DNA of 64,000 nt, from positions 183,275 to 247,274 of the forward strand of contig NZ_JAIPUT010000001.1 in assembly GCF_020055635.1 (NCBI RefSeq), written 5' to 3'. Shown one piece after another: positions 54,343 to 63,453 of the stretch. A program made the translations under genes and the position numbers. How positions within the stretch are numbered: the stretch's first letter is position 1; every line of letters begins with the position of its first letter. Origin of the DNA: Marivita sp. GTDB taxonomy: Bacteria > Pseudomonadota > Alphaproteobacteria > Rhodobacterales > Rhodobacteraceae. Below the pieces are notes generated by a model. That model ran no database searches. It was not told the DNA's origin and saw only the letters and a program-made list of their open reading frames with translations.

Positions 54343-54684
54343 ATGAACAGTCTCACGCCGTTCCCACGCTCTACCGCAGCGCCCGAACAGGTGGCTTTCC
54401 ACCGGACCGAGCTCAGCGTGATCCTGTCGCTCTATGGCCGTATGGTTTCTGCCGGCGAATGGCGGGATTACGGCATTTCCACGCTGCGCGATGTCGCCGT
54501 GTTCTCGGTCTTCCGGCGCACCGCCGAAAACCCGCTCTACCGCATCGAAAAGCGCCCCAAGCTGCGCAACCGGCAGGGACAATACGCGGTGATCGGCATC
54601 GACGGGCAGGTCCTCAAGCGCGGGCACGATCTGAAGACCGTGCTGCGCGTGCTGGAGCGCAAATTGATCCGCGCCGTCGAATAA
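54343..54684 (+). CDS. DUF2794-domain protein
   Basis: 113 residues from ATG 54343. Family pattern: VAFHRTELSVILSLYGRMVSAGEWRDYGISTLRDVAVFSVFRRTAENPLYRIEKRPKLRNRQGQYAVIGIDGQVLKRGHDLKTVLRVLERKL. DUF2794 is widespread in alphaproteobacteria with no known job. Forty-one bases upstream of zapE; the two genes are probably co-transcribed. Confidence 0.88.
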   Translation: MNSLTPFPRSTAAPEQVAFHRTELSVILSLYGRMVSAGEWRDYGISTLRDVAVFSVFRRTAENPLYRIEKRPKLRNRQGQYAVIGIDGQVLKRGHDLKTVLRVLERKLIRAVE

Positions 54685-54725
54685 CCCCTCTCCACAATCC
54701 GTCGCAGACGCGGTAATCGGCTCGA

Positions 54726-55784
54726 ATGACGACCTTGCCCGAAATCTATGCCGCGCGCGTGGCCGATGGCAGCCTGACCGGGGATCCGGCGCAGGAAGCT
54801 GCCTTGCCCGAGTTCGAACGCATCCGCGCCGCCCTTGCCGCGCCGGTCAGGAAGGGGCTGTTCCGCAAGGCACCCGAACCGCCGAAGGGACTGTATCTCT
54901 GGGGCGGTGTCGGGCGTGGCAAGTCGATGCTGATGGATCTTTTTGTCGACAGCCTCGACGTGCCTGCGCGCCGGGTGCATTTCCATGCCTTCATGCAGGA
55001 AATCCACGCCGCCATTCACAAGGCCCGCAAAGACGGTGTCGAGGACGCGATCAAGCCGGTGGCAAAATCCGTGTCGGAGTCGGTGCGGCTGCTGGCGTTC
55101 GACGAGATGCAGATCACCGACATCACCGATGCGATGATCGTGGGCCGGTTGTTCGAGAAGCTGTTCGCTGCGGGCGTCGTGGTCGTCACGACGTCGAACC
55201 GGGTTCCGGATGATCTTTACAAGGATGGTCTGAACCGGCAGATTTTCCTGCCCTTCATCGACATGCTCAAGTCGCGGATGGTGGTGCATGAGCTGACGTC
55301 AGACACCGACTACCGGCAGGATCGGCTTGCCGGGGCGCAGGTCTATTTCACCCCGAACGATGCCGCGGCCAAGGCCGAGATCAATCGCATCTGGGAAGAG
55401 CTGACACATGGTCGACAGGAAAGCCTGACCTTGCATGTGCAAGGCCGCGAGATCGAATTGCCGCGCTTTCACAACGGCGTCGCGCGCACCAAGTTCTACG
55501 ACCTGTGCGGCCGGATGCTGGGCCCGGCGGATTATCTTGCGCTGGCCGAAGCGGTGCGGGTGCTGATCATCGAGGACGTGCCGCGCCTGAGTCGTCAGAA
55601 CTTCAACGAAGCCAAGCGCTTCGTCACGCTGATCGACGCGCTTTACGAAGCCAGGGTCCGGCTGATCATGTCGGCGGCGGCGGAACCGGAAATGCTGTAT
55701 GTCGAAGGCGCCGGTACCTTTGAGTTCGAACGGACCGCCAGCCGGTTGCGCGAAATGCAGGCGGAGGGCTGGGGCGAGCGCTGA
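54726..55784 (+). CDS. zapE: AFG1-type ATPase ZapE
   Basis: 352 residues. Walker A LYLWGGVGRGKSMLMDLF near 60, Walker B LLAFDEMQITDITDA, sensor region TTSNRVPDDLYKDGLNRQIFLPFI. ZapE acts at the division ring in E. coli, and related mitochondrial Afg1/Lace1 proteins are assembly/quality factors. The C-terminus is typical (FNEAKRFVTLIDALYE). Confidence 0.94.
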   Translation: MTTLPEIYAARVADGSLTGDPAQEAALPEFERIRAALAAPVRKGLFRKAPEPPKGLYLWGGVGRGKSMLMDLFVDSLDVPARRVHFHAFMQEIHAAIHKARKDGVEDAIKPVAKSVSESVRLLAFDEMQITDITDAMIVGRLFEKLFAAGVVVVTTSNRVPDDLYKDGLNRQIFLPFIDMLKSRMVVHELTSDTDYRQDRLAGAQVYFTPNDAAAKAEINRIWEELTHGRQESLTLHVQGREIELPRFHNGVARTKFYDLCGRMLGPADYLALAEAVRVLIIEDVPRLSRQNFNEAKRFVTLIDALYEARVRLIMSAAAEPEMLYVEGAGTFEFERTASRLREMQAEGWGER

Positions 55785-55800
55785 ACAAGACCTGCGGGAC

Positions 55801-55826
55801 AAAAAAAGAGGTCCCGAGGGACCTCA
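55801..55826 (-). terminator. terminator on the minus strand
   Basis: GAGGTCCC-TC-GGGACCTC (minus strand 55825-55808), followed by seven T (55807-55801). Perfect stem. The plus strand has no T tract behind the hairpin, so it belongs to a minus-strand transcript ending here, not to zapE. Confidence 0.88.
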
Positions 55827-55970
55827 AGACTGCTCGATGTTTTTTGCCTGTAGTCAGGTCCTTGCTATGCCTTACGTGAGTGATGGCGCGAGGAAACGCC
55901 AGCTTGGGTCGTCTTGGAGTGTGTCATCGAGCGGTATCGCAAGGTGAGGTCCCCAAAAGCCTTCCGCGGC
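55801..55970 (-). ncRNA. candidate structured non-coding RNA or long 3' UTR
   Basis: The terminator at 55801-55826 closes a minus-strand transcript, but no protein of the LysM gene's strand lies before it for 320 bases. In the 55820-55960 region pairings are dense: CCTTGCgATaCC can pair with GGcATaGCAAGG (10 of 12), enclosing TGGCG/CGCCA round TTTCCTCG; GCTCGATG and CATCGAGC (8 exact) and CAAGAC/GTCTTG offer competing folds. A TTGACG promoter-like element lies on this strand near 56000. Size would be about 170 nt, in the range of 6S RNA, but I cannot identify the family. It may also simply be a structured 3' UTR of the LysM mRNA. Confidence 0.5.
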
Positions 55971-56040
55971 CTTTCCGGTTGTTCCTGGGTACTCGTCAAC
56001 ACCGTCTAATCCCCCGTTCCGTGTCCGCTTTTCCAGCAAT

Positions 56041-56064
56041 TCACAAAACCTTGAGACTTTGTGA
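56041..56064. repeat. inverted repeat TCACAAA-N10-TTTGTGA
   Basis: Both seven-base arms are exact complements. Lies in the 362-base gap between zapE (plus) and the LysM gene (minus). A regulatory site or hairpin; no partner identified. Confidence 0.45.
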
Positions 56065-56146
56065 CACAGTGATTCGCATCGGTCAACATTTAGGTTGGGT
56101 TCGCCGCGATATTTCTACCTGTGGCGCCGGCCACCAGATGTTGGGG

Positions 56147-56758
56147 CTACCTCGTCGGGAGTTTGAGCACCATTCCCGGTTGGATATCGTCGGGCCGGGA
56201 CAGCAGCCCGATATTGGCCTCGAAAATCTCCGTGGACAGGGCGGCGTTTCCGTAAAGCTCCTGCGCGATGCTCCTGAGCGTGTCGCCGGGCCGCACGAAA
56301 TAGGACCCCGCAGAGGGAGCGCGCGGCACGTCTGCGCGCACCGTTTCGATGTCACGCAGCTGTGGCGGCGGTCCGGCTGCCATGCTGCGCTGGACGACGC
56401 TGTGCAAGAGGCTGCCCGGTTGCCCAGGGAAAGGGGCCTCGCCGGTGGTGACGGATTTCAGGCTGGAAATCGCACTGAAGGTCAAGTCGCGGATGTTCGT
56501 GGGCTGGTCGGCAGAGTTGTTGACGACCGTGGTTGAGGGTCTCGACGCGGTCGTGTTCCGGGCCGCCGGTTCGCTTACAGGTTCGATCGCGTTCAGCGGT
56601 GCGGCGCTGCGCGTCACGCTGGTTTCGAGGTCGGGAAGCACCTGCGCCGTGCGGGGCGATCCCGGCTGAAACACGATCAAGACGACGGTCAGGACAATGA
56701 AGGCGGCGCCCATCAGCGCCATCCGGATCAGCCCGGTTGTCTTGGATGTCTGTGTCAT
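56147..56758 (-). CDS. LysM-domain membrane-anchored protein
   Basis: 203 residues. One N-terminal membrane helix (ALMGAAFIVLTVVLIVF, 14-30), a Ser/Thr/Pro-rich linker of about 110 residues, and a C-terminal LysM domain (YFVRPGDTLRSIAQELYGNAALSTEIFEANIGLLSRPDDIQPGMVLKLP). Binds peptidoglycan in the periplasm, anchored to the inner membrane. Its start overlaps the rhodanese-like gene stop by four bases (56755-56758). Confidence 0.9.
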   Translation of the reverse strand: MTQTSKTTGLIRMALMGAAFIVLTVVLIVFQPGSPRTAQVLPDLETSVTRSAAPLNAIEPVSEPAARNTTASRPSTTVVNNSADQPTNIRDLTFSAISSLKSVTTGEAPFPGQPGSLLHSVVQRSMAAGPPPQLRDIETVRADVPRAPSAGSYFVRPGDTLRSIAQELYGNAALSTEIFEANIGLLSRPDDIQPGMVLKLPTR

Positions 56759-57348
56759 TGGACCACCGAATTGCTCAGGCCAAGTGCGCTCCAGGTGGAT
56801 GCGCCTCCGCGGTAATACTTGATCTTGCCGTCCGGGTAGCCCGCATCGAGCAGATGCCGGATCGCGTCGGGTGCGTCAGCATCATCCGGGCCGTTGCCGA
56901 ACAGGACCAGAGTGAATGCCTGCGCGAAGCCCGGAGTGGAGTCCGCATTGGTCACGCCAAGCGCCGACAAGAGGTCGCCGCGATACGGGTTCTCGGGAAG
57001 AAAGGTGGCCAGAGGCACGTTGACCGCGCCGGGAACGGACCCGGACGAAAACCGCGCGGGCGGGCGCACATCGACCAGCAGCCCGGATCCGTTGCTGACC
57101 GCCGTTTGCAGGAACCCGATGACTTCCAGTTCGCCAAGCGTGTCGACGCCTTCGGCGACCCGGATCGGTTGAACGCAGGATGCCGGACAGGAGGGCCCGG
57201 AACGGGTGACGGTGATTTCGCTTCCGTTCAGGGTGAAGCCGAAGGCGCTGGCGGTCTCGGTGATCGACGCGGACTGCGCAAAGAGCGGGCTTGCTGCGGA
57301 AATGGCAGCCACAAGCGCCGCATGTGCGGCAGGACGAACTGATACCAT
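56755..57348 (-). CDS. rhodanese-fold secreted protein without catalytic cysteine
   Basis: 197 residues with a signal peptide (AALVAAISAASPLFA). Rhodanese fold: DTLGELEVIGFLQTA, LLVDVRPPARFSSGSVPGAVNVPLATF, and the C-terminal KIKYYRGGASTWSALGL. In related proteins the active-site loop reads CNGPWC; here it is GNGPDDAD, so both cysteines are gone and sulfur transfer is unlikely. It may bind a ligand or partner. First gene of the rhodanese-LysM unit. Confidence 0.85.
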   Translation of the reverse strand: MVSVRPAAHAALVAAISAASPLFAQSASITETASAFGFTLNGSEITVTRSGPSCPASCVQPIRVAEGVDTLGELEVIGFLQTAVSNGSGLLVDVRPPARFSSGSVPGAVNVPLATFLPENPYRGDLLSALGVTNADSTPGFAQAFTLVLFGNGPDDADAPDAIRHLLDAGYPDGKIKYYRGGASTWSALGLSNSVVQ

Positions 57349-57455
57349 GGATCACCTATCACGCCCGCGCCGGCGGGCACCGCTCTGATTTTTCACGATA
57401 TATAGGGGATTTGGGGCAATTTCGTCAATATAAAGCCGTTGGGCCCAGATTTGGC

Positions 57456-58733
57456 CTAACCGATCTGTCGCAACACATGCCCTGCAAGGTAGAGCGATCC
57501 GCAAATCAGAACCCGAGCCTGCGGCCTGGTTTCCGCGATCCGCCTCAAGGCCGCATCGACGCTCTCGGCCTCGTCGGCCGTCATTCCGACATCCCGCGCG
57601 GCCTTGGCAGTGTCCCCGGCGCTCAGCGTGTTCATCTCTCCGGGAATGGAGATCGCGCTCAGGTGATCCGCGACCTGCGCCAGGGGGCGAAGGTAACCGC
57701 GCACGTCCTTCGTGTTGAGCATGCCGCAGACAAGATAGGTCGGGCGTTCGGGAAGGGTTTGCAGGTGGGCGGCCAGCGCCTCGCCGGCTGCGGGGTTGTG
57801 GCCGCCGTCAAGCCACAGGTCCGCCTGCGGAACAAGGTCGTTCAGCACGGTGCCTTTGAGATGCTGCATCCGCGCGGGCCAGAAGGCGTTCGTGACCGCG
57901 CCATCGAACGCGGCTTCGGCCGGTTTCAGGTGACGCAGTGCGGCAAGGGCGATTCCCGCGTTTTCGATCTGGTGCTGACCCGGCAGGTTCGGGAGGGGCA
58001 GGTCCAGAAGCCCGCTTTCGTCCTGATAGACCAGCCTGCCGTGTTCTTCGCCCACGTGCCAATGCTGACCATGGGCGAACAGGGGCGCGCCCAGACGGGC
58101 GGCCCGCGCTTCGATCACCTCCATTGCCGCGTCGTGCTGCGGACCAACGATGCAGGGCACCCCGCGCTTGAGGATTCCCGCCTTTTCCCCTGCGATCCTG
58201 GCGAGCGTGTCACCGAGATATCCCTCGTGATCCATCGACACCGGTGTGATGATCGTCAGGGCGGGCTGGTCGATCACGTTGGTCGCATCGAGCCGACCGC
58301 CAAGCCCGACCTCGAGCAGGGTGTAATCGGCAGGGGTGCGGGCAAAGGCAAGCAGCGCGGCACAGGTTGTGATCTCGAAATAGGTGATGCTCGCGCCGTC
58401 ATTTGCGGCGTAGCAGTCGTCCAGCACCTCGGTCAGATGTGCCTCGCTGATCAGGTCGCCCGCCAATCGGATGCGCTCGTGAAACCGCGCCAGGTGAGGC
58501 GAGGTGTAGGCGTGCACCTTATGTCCCGCAGCCTCGAGACCGGCGCGGATCATCGCCTGCGTCGACCCCTTGCCGTTGGTCCCGGCGATGTGGATCACCG
58601 GCGGCAGCTTTTGTTCAGGATGATCCAGCGCCGCCAGAAGCGCCCAGACACGGTCCAGCGTCAGGTCGATGATCTTGGGATGAAGCGCCATCATCCTTTC
58701 CAGGATGACGTCCGACCCTTCGGGCGTGCTCAT
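57456..58733 (-). CDS. folC: bifunctional folylpolyglutamate/dihydrofolate synthase
   Basis: 425 residues. Mur-ligase fold: [24 protein letters not shown] (ATP loop), [14 protein letters not shown], and the C-terminal [15 protein letters not shown]. It adds glutamate to dihydropteroate and to folates. Overlaps accD by four bases (58730-58733), the common accD-folC pair. Confidence 0.96.
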   Translation of the reverse strand: MSTPEGSDVILERMMALHPKIIDLTLDRVWALLAALDHPEQKLPPVIHIAGTNGKGSTQAMIRAGLEAAGHKVHAYTSPHLARFHERIRLAGDLISEAHLTEVLDDCYAANDGASITYFEITTCAALLAFARTPADYTLLEVGLGGRLDATNVIDQPALTIITPVSMDHEGYLGDTLARIAGEKAGILKRGVPCIVGPQHDAAMEVIEARAARLGAPLFAHGQHWHVGEEHGRLVYQDESGLLDLPLPNLPGQHQIENAGIALAALRHLKPAEAAFDGAVTNAFWPARMQHLKGTVLNDLVPQADLWLDGGHNPAAGEALAAHLQTLPERPTYLVCGMLNTKDVRGYLRPLAQVADHLSAISIPGEMNTLSAGDTAKAARDVGMTADEAESVDAALRRIAETRPQARVLICGSLYLAGHVLRQIG

Positions 58734-59662
58734 GGGGCGTTGTCTGGTGTGGTCGGCGCCGCGGCGCTGGTATCGACTGGGCCGGGCGCGGGCAGGTCAC
58801 CTGCCACCGGCGGCGGCATGTGCATCAGCATGCGGATGATCTGCACCAGTTCGTCGCGCAGCTTGCGCCGGTCGGTGACCCGGTCGAGCATGCCGTGTTC
58901 CAGAAGATATTCCGCGCGCTGGAACCCTTCGGGCAGCTTTTCGCGGATCGTCTGTTCGATCACGCGGGGACCGGCAAAACAGATCAGCGCGCCGGGTTCG
59001 GCGATCTGGACGTCGCCCAGCATCGCATAGGACGCGGTCACGCCGCCGGTCGTGGGGTGGGTCAGGACGACGATGTAGGGCAGGTTCGCTTCCTTGAGCA
59101 TCTGCACCGCCACGGTGGTGCGCGGCATCTGCATCAGGCTCAGGATACCTTCCTGCATGCGCGCGCCACCGGCTGCGGAAAAGAGCACCAGCGGACGGCG
59201 CAGTTCCACGGCCTTTTCCGCCGCGGCGATGATCGCGTTGCCGACATACATGCCCATCGATCCGGCCATGAAGCTGAAATCCTGGGCTGCGGCCACGATC
59301 GGCGTGCGACCGATTTCGCCTGTGGCGACCAGCATCGCTTCCTTTTCGCCGGTGATCTTCTGCGCAGCTCGCATCCGGTCGGGGTACTTTTTCTGGTCAC
59401 GGAATTGCAGCGGATCGGTGACGGGTTCGGGCACCTCGACCTCGGTGAAGATGCCGCCATCGAACATGCCGATGAACCGGTCACGCGGCGTAATGTTCAT
59501 GTGGTGACCGCAATTGGAGCAGACATTGAGGTTGTCCGACATCTCGCGGTGAAACAGCATGGTGCCGCAATCGTCGCACTTGACCCAGAGGTTTTCGGGG
59601 ATCTCGCGACGCGAGAAGATCGAGTTGATCCTGGGTCGGACGTAATTGGTGATCCAGTTCAT
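58730..59662 (-). CDS. accD: acetyl-CoA carboxylase carboxyltransferase beta subunit
   Basis: 310 residues. The N-terminal zinc ribbon is intact ([27 protein letters not shown]), then the crotonase-like carboxyltransferase part with [14 protein letters not shown] loop and [14 protein letters not shown]. Works with AccA in fatty-acid synthesis. A proline/alanine-rich tail after about 290 is poorly conserved. Confidence 0.97.
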   Translation of the reverse strand: MNWITNYVRPRINSIFSRREIPENLWVKCDDCGTMLFHREMSDNLNVCSNCGHHMNITPRDRFIGMFDGGIFTEVEVPEPVTDPLQFRDQKKYPDRMRAAQKITGEKEAMLVATGEIGRTPIVAAAQDFSFMAGSMGMYVGNAIIAAAEKAVELRRPLVLFSAAGGARMQEGILSLMQMPRTTVAVQMLKEANLPYIVVLTHPTTGGVTASYAMLGDVQIAEPGALICFAGPRVIEQTIREKLPEGFQRAEYLLEHGMLDRVTDRRKLRDELVQIIRMLMHMPPPVAGDLPAPGPVDTSAAAPTTPDNAP

Positions 59663-59727
59663 GCAGTGCGGCTCCCGTCACCGTTTTCGGCTGGTGGTGA
59701 TCTAAGCCCGACGCCGGGGAAATGCAA

Positions 59728-60642
59728 TCAGCCGTGCGGCGTGAGGTTGGATCGCGCGGGGCCGCGTTTGACACCCAGTTGGCGTTCCCGCCAGATGATC
59801 AGAACCCCGGCGCCGATGATGACGACAGAGCCGATGATCGTGTGGATCGTCGGTATTTCGTCGAAAATCGTATAGCCTATGACCAAGGCGAACAGGATCG
59901 AGGCATAGTCGAAGGGGGCCAGGAACGCGGCCTCGGCGTGGCGGTAGGACGAGGTCAGCAGGATCTGCGCGACACCGCCAATCAGGCCCGCGCCGATCAG
60001 CTGGCTTGCGGTCTGAAAATCCGGCATCACCCAGCCGAAGGGCGCCGAAAGCAGCGAGAGACAGGAGGCGGACAGCGCGAAATAGAAGACCACGGCAGAG
60101 GTCGTCTCGTGCTGTACCAGCTTGCGGATATGGACATGCGCCAATGCACGCAGCGCGGCCGAGGCGAGGACAAGCGCCACGCCCCACCGGGCGGCGGTGC
60201 CCATTTCTTCGTTGCCAAGTTGCGGCAGCATGACAATCACCACGCCGACAAGCCCGATGAAGACGGCGGACATGCGCACCAGACGGACCTTTTCACCCAG
60301 CAGCATGGCTGCAAAGAGCACCGTCAGGATCGGCGCGGCATAGCCCAGGACCGTGACCTCGGGCAGGGGCAGCAGGCCGAGGGCGGCAAAGCCGCAAGCC
60401 ATCGCGCTCACGCCGAACATGCCGCGCCACAGGTGTCCCATGGGGTTACGCGTGCGGAGCCCGGTGCTCAATTCGCGCCGCAGCGCCAGCCAGCCGAGGA
60501 TCACCGGCAGGGCAAAGACGGATCGGAAGAACACGGCTTCACCGGGAGGAACGTTGTCCGCACTGGCCTTTATGAGCGATGCCATGATCACAAAAAGAAA
60601 GACAGCGCTGAGCTTCAGCGCCATGCCACGCAGCGGGGACAT
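59728..60642 (-). CDS. EamA/DMT-family transporter
   Basis: 304 residues from ATG 60642 (GGAGA five bases upstream). Ten hydrophobic helices in two EamA repeats (first from LSAVFLFVIMASLIKASADN, second from AALRALAHVHIRKLVQ). Probable exporter of a small metabolite, not identifiable. Sixty-six bases upstream of accD on the same strand. Confidence 0.9.
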   Translation of the reverse strand: MSPLRGMALKLSAVFLFVIMASLIKASADNVPPGEAVFFRSVFALPVILGWLALRRELSTGLRTRNPMGHLWRGMFGVSAMACGFAALGLLPLPEVTVLGYAAPILTVLFAAMLLGEKVRLVRMSAVFIGLVGVVIVMLPQLGNEEMGTAARWGVALVLASAALRALAHVHIRKLVQHETTSAVVFYFALSASCLSLLSAPFGWVMPDFQTASQLIGAGLIGGVAQILLTSSYRHAEAAFLAPFDYASILFALVIGYTIFDEIPTIHTIIGSVVIIGAGVLIIWRERQLGVKRGPARSNLTPHG

Positions 60643-60729
60643 ATCTTCTCCGGGGTTCGAGTTGCCCAATTCTGCCCCTGCGGCGCGGGAAGGTCAATCA
60701 GACACCGCTTGCCGTCCGCCGATCTGGCG

Positions 60730-61470
60730 TCAGCCGATCAGGACCTCGTAAAGCAGCTTGCCCGACACCAGGGCCAGTGCGATCTCGATCAGCAGGAAAA
60801 ATGCCTTTTCCGGCAGGGCGCGCGAAATCGCGGCGCCGCTCCATGCGCCTGCCAGCGCCATCGGGGCGAGCCAGACTGCCTGCGCCGTGCTGTCCCAGGT
60901 GATCTGCCCCGCGAGGATGAAGGGCGGCACTTTCAACAGGTTGACCACGGAGAAAAAGATCGTCGTGGTACCGAGATACACCATCTTGTCGAGCTTCTGT
61001 GGCAGCACGTAGGCCTGAAAGGGAGGTCCGCCGGCGTGGGAAATATAGCTGGTGACGCCAGCCACCGTTCCCCAGATCAGACCGCGCGGCACATCCGCCG
61101 GTCGCGCCGGGATCGGGGTTTTCGAAAACCGTCGGCGCAGGGCGGTTGCAAGGTAGAACAGACCGATCGCGGCGACCAGCAGCTTGGTTGCATCGCTCGG
61201 GACATAAGATACCGCCGCAAAGCCGATCAGGATACCGGCCACCGCGCCCGGCAGAAGGATCTTCAGGTTTCGCAGCGAAAAGGCGCGCCGGAACAGGTAC
61301 ACCGCATACATGTCGGCGACGATATAGATCGGCAGAAGAAGCCCGGCCGCGCGTGCGGGATCCATGAACAGGGACATGAGGGGCACCGACAGAAGCGCGA
61401 TCATCGGCACTCCGCCTTTCGACAACCCCATCAGAAAGGCCGCCAGCCCGCCGACAATCCAGTATTCCAA
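60730..61470 (-). CDS. TauE/SafE-family transporter
   Basis: 246 residues with about eight membrane helices (ALSLGVAGFSGG-type start replaced by GGLAAFLMGLSKGGVPMIALLSVPLMSLF; the YISHAGGPPFQAYVLPQKLDKMVYLGTTTIFF segment is diagnostic). The family exports sulfite or related organosulfur anions. No sulfur metabolism genes are directly adjacent, though the DsrE locus is 7 kb away. Confidence 0.9.
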   Translation of the reverse strand: MEYWIVGGLAAFLMGLSKGGVPMIALLSVPLMSLFMDPARAAGLLLPIYIVADMYAVYLFRRAFSLRNLKILLPGAVAGILIGFAAVSYVPSDATKLLVAAIGLFYLATALRRRFSKTPIPARPADVPRGLIWGTVAGVTSYISHAGGPPFQAYVLPQKLDKMVYLGTTTIFFSVVNLLKVPPFILAGQITWDSTAQAVWLAPMALAGAWSGAAISRALPEKAFFLLIEIALALVSGKLLYEVLIG

Positions 61471-61540
61471 TCTGCGCCCCGTGTTGCGTCGCGTTTGCGA
61501 CTGGTCTCATTTCAAGTGGGGAATTCCAAGCGAACAGGTC

Positions 61541-61774
61541 TCAGGAGCGCAGTTTCTGAACGGCCCAGATCACGATCATCGCCCCCAGAACGGCCCCGAC
61601 GAACCCGGCGACGGCGCCGGTTGCCGCCAGAAGCAGTCGGATCACCAGCCCTCCGATCAGCGCGCCTGCCACGCCGACCATGACCGTGGCAAGGGTGCTC
61701 ATCTCGACGCGCATCACCCGCGTCGCCAGAAAGCCCGCCGCCGCGCCGACCACCAGGAGGAACAGGATCTGCAT
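61541..61774 (-). CDS. GlsB/YeaQ/YmgE-family small membrane protein
   Basis: 77 residues, three hydrophobic segments with Gly motifs (LVVGAAAGFLATRVMR, MVGVAGALIGGLVI, FVGAVLGAMIVIWAVQKL). Family members are small stress-linked inner-membrane proteins of no known mechanism. Followed by a second small membrane protein gene three bases away. Confidence 0.87.
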   Translation of the reverse strand: MQILFLLVVGAAAGFLATRVMRVEMSTLATVMVGVAGALIGGLVIRLLLAATGAVAGFVGAVLGAMIVIWAVQKLRS

Positions 61775-61777
61775 GGC

Positions 61778-62038
61778 CTATCTCCGCCGCCGGTCGCGCA
61801 CCGAGCCCCGCCAATGGGTCGGCACGATGATCAATGCGCCCAGCGACGACACGATGGCGTTCATGCCGGGGGAGCCGAAACCGATGCCGAACATGATCCG
61901 AACGAAATAGGCGAGGAACGCGCCGCCGACGCAGATGATGATGCTCTGGATTATGCCGTTGTTGGTAAAGCCCGACTTTTCGGAGATGTAGCCGACGATC
62001 CCCGCGATCACCACGGTGCCCATCAGGATCATGAACAT
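61778..62038 (-). CDS. small membrane protein of GlsB-like type
   Basis: 86 residues from ATG 62038. Three hydrophobic segments with the pattern [72 protein letters not shown]. Resembles the transglycosylase-associated/GlsB family but is longer and I am less sure. Its first 10 bases overlap the fmt stop, so it is probably co-translated with fmt. Confidence 0.75.
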   Translation of the reverse strand: MFMILMGTVVIAGIVGYISEKSGFTNNGIIQSIIICVGGAFLAYFVRIMFGIGFGSPGMNAIVSSLGALIIVPTHWRGSVRDRRRR

Positions 62039-62952
62039 GCCTGGTCTCCCAATCGGGTTCCCGAGGGAACCGCCATACCGCGCAAGAAGGTCTCGGTGTC
62101 CTGGGCGCCCTTGCCGGCACGCTGCGCCCGCGTGATGGTAACCGCTCCGTCCCCACAAGCAACCGTGAAGGCATCGTCAAGAACGGTTCCGGCGGGCCCG
62201 CTCTTTTGCGCCAAAGCGCTGCCCAGCAGTTTCACGCGGTCCTCGCCGATCAGGGTCCACGCACCGGGGAAGGGCGACAGGCCCCGGATCTGCCGGTCGA
62301 TCTCGACGGCCGGGCGGGTCCAGTCGATCCGCGCCTCGGCCTTGTCGATCTTCTCGGCATAGGTCACGCCTGCATCCGGTTGCGTTTCCGGCGCGAGATC
62401 ATCCAGCCTGTCCAGAGCCCGCAGGATCAGGTCAGCGCCCATCAGGCTCAGCCGGTCATGCAGATCGCCTGTAATTTCGGTGGCGCCGATGGGGGTGCTT
62501 TCGCGCAAGAGCACCGGCCCGGTGTCCAGGCCTGCCTCCATCTGCATGATGCAGATGCCGGTCTCTGCGTCCCCTGCCATGATCGCGCGATGGATCGGCG
62601 CGGCCCCGCGCCAGCGCGGCAAAAGCGAGGCGTGGATGTTGAGGCAGCCGCGGTTCGGCGCGTCCAGCACCGCTTGCGGCAGGATCAGACCATAAGCCAC
62701 GACGACGGCGATATCGGCATTCAGGGCGGCGAATTCCTGCTGTGCGTCGTCCGTGCGAAGGCTCTTGGGGTGCCGCACCGTCAGGCCCAACGCCTCGGCG
62801 CGGGCATGGACCGGCGTCGGGCGATCCTTCTTGCCGCGCCCTGCGGGGCGGGGCGGCTGGCAATAGACGGCGGCGATCTCGTGGCCCGCCTCGACCAGCG
62901 CGTCGAGCACCGGGACCGAGAAGTCGGGTGTGCCCATGAAGATGATCCGCAT
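62029..62952 (-). CDS. fmt: methionyl-tRNA formyltransferase
   Basis: 307 residues. Formyl-transfer motif [21 protein letters not shown] with Asn and His, [10 protein letters not shown] with the Asp, and the N-terminal [14 protein letters not shown]. Formylates the initiator tRNA; the deformylase genes that undo this on proteins follow directly upstream on the same strand. Confidence 0.97.
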   Translation of the reverse strand: MRIIFMGTPDFSVPVLDALVEAGHEIAAVYCQPPRPAGRGKKDRPTPVHARAEALGLTVRHPKSLRTDDAQQEFAALNADIAVVVAYGLILPQAVLDAPNRGCLNIHASLLPRWRGAAPIHRAIMAGDAETGICIMQMEAGLDTGPVLLRESTPIGATEITGDLHDRLSLMGADLILRALDRLDDLAPETQPDAGVTYAEKIDKAEARIDWTRPAVEIDRQIRGLSPFPGAWTLIGEDRVKLLGSALAQKSGPAGTVLDDAFTVACGDGAVTITRAQRAGKGAQDTETFLRGMAVPSGTRLGDQACS

Positions 62953-62955
62953 GTC

Positions 62956-63453
62956 CTAGCCCTTCAGCTTTTTCGCGCGCCGCAACAGGATGTCGCGTTT
63001 GGGGCGGCTCAGGTGATCGAAATACATCTTTCCGTTCAGATGGTCGATCTGGTGCTGCACCGACGTGGCCCAGAGGCCGACGAAGTCATCTTCTTGAACC
63101 GTACCGTCGGCCCCCATGAACCGTACGGTCACCGCACGCGGTCGTTCGATGGACGCAGAGACACCCGGCAGGTTGGGGCTTGCCTCTTCATGCGGGCGCA
63201 GCTGGACCGAGGCGTGCAGGATTTCGGGGTTTGCCATGCGCACGGCCTTGCCCCGTTCCTCGGACGCATCGACAACGGCCAGCCGTTTCAGAACGCCGAT
63301 CTGGTTCGCGGCCAGACCGACCCCGGGCATCGCCTCCATCGTGTCGATCATGTCCTGCCAGATCGCGCGGATTTCGTCGGTGATCTCCTCGACCGGGTCG
63401 GCAGGCGCACGCAGGCATCTGTTCGGCCAGGGCAGGCAGCGACGGGCCGTCAT
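62956..63453 (-). CDS. peptide-deformylase-like protein with altered active site
   Basis: 165 residues. Motif 1 is intact (GVGLAANQIG), but motif 2 is EASPNLPGVS instead of EG/AC-LS (the metal-ligand Cys is Ser), and motif 3 is HQIDHLNG instead of HExDH (the catalytic Glu is Gln). So metal binding and hydrolysis should be lost or changed. Overlaps the next deformylase gene by four bases (63450-63453). Similar alphaproteobacterial def arrays exist, but loss of both residues is worth note. Confidence 0.85.
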   Translation of the reverse strand: MTARRCLPWPNRCLRAPADPVEEITDEIRAIWQDMIDTMEAMPGVGLAANQIGVLKRLAVVDASEERGKAVRMANPEILHASVQLRPHEEASPNLPGVSASIERPRAVTVRFMGADGTVQEDDFVGLWATSVQHQIDHLNGKMYFDHLSRPKRDILLRRAKKLKG

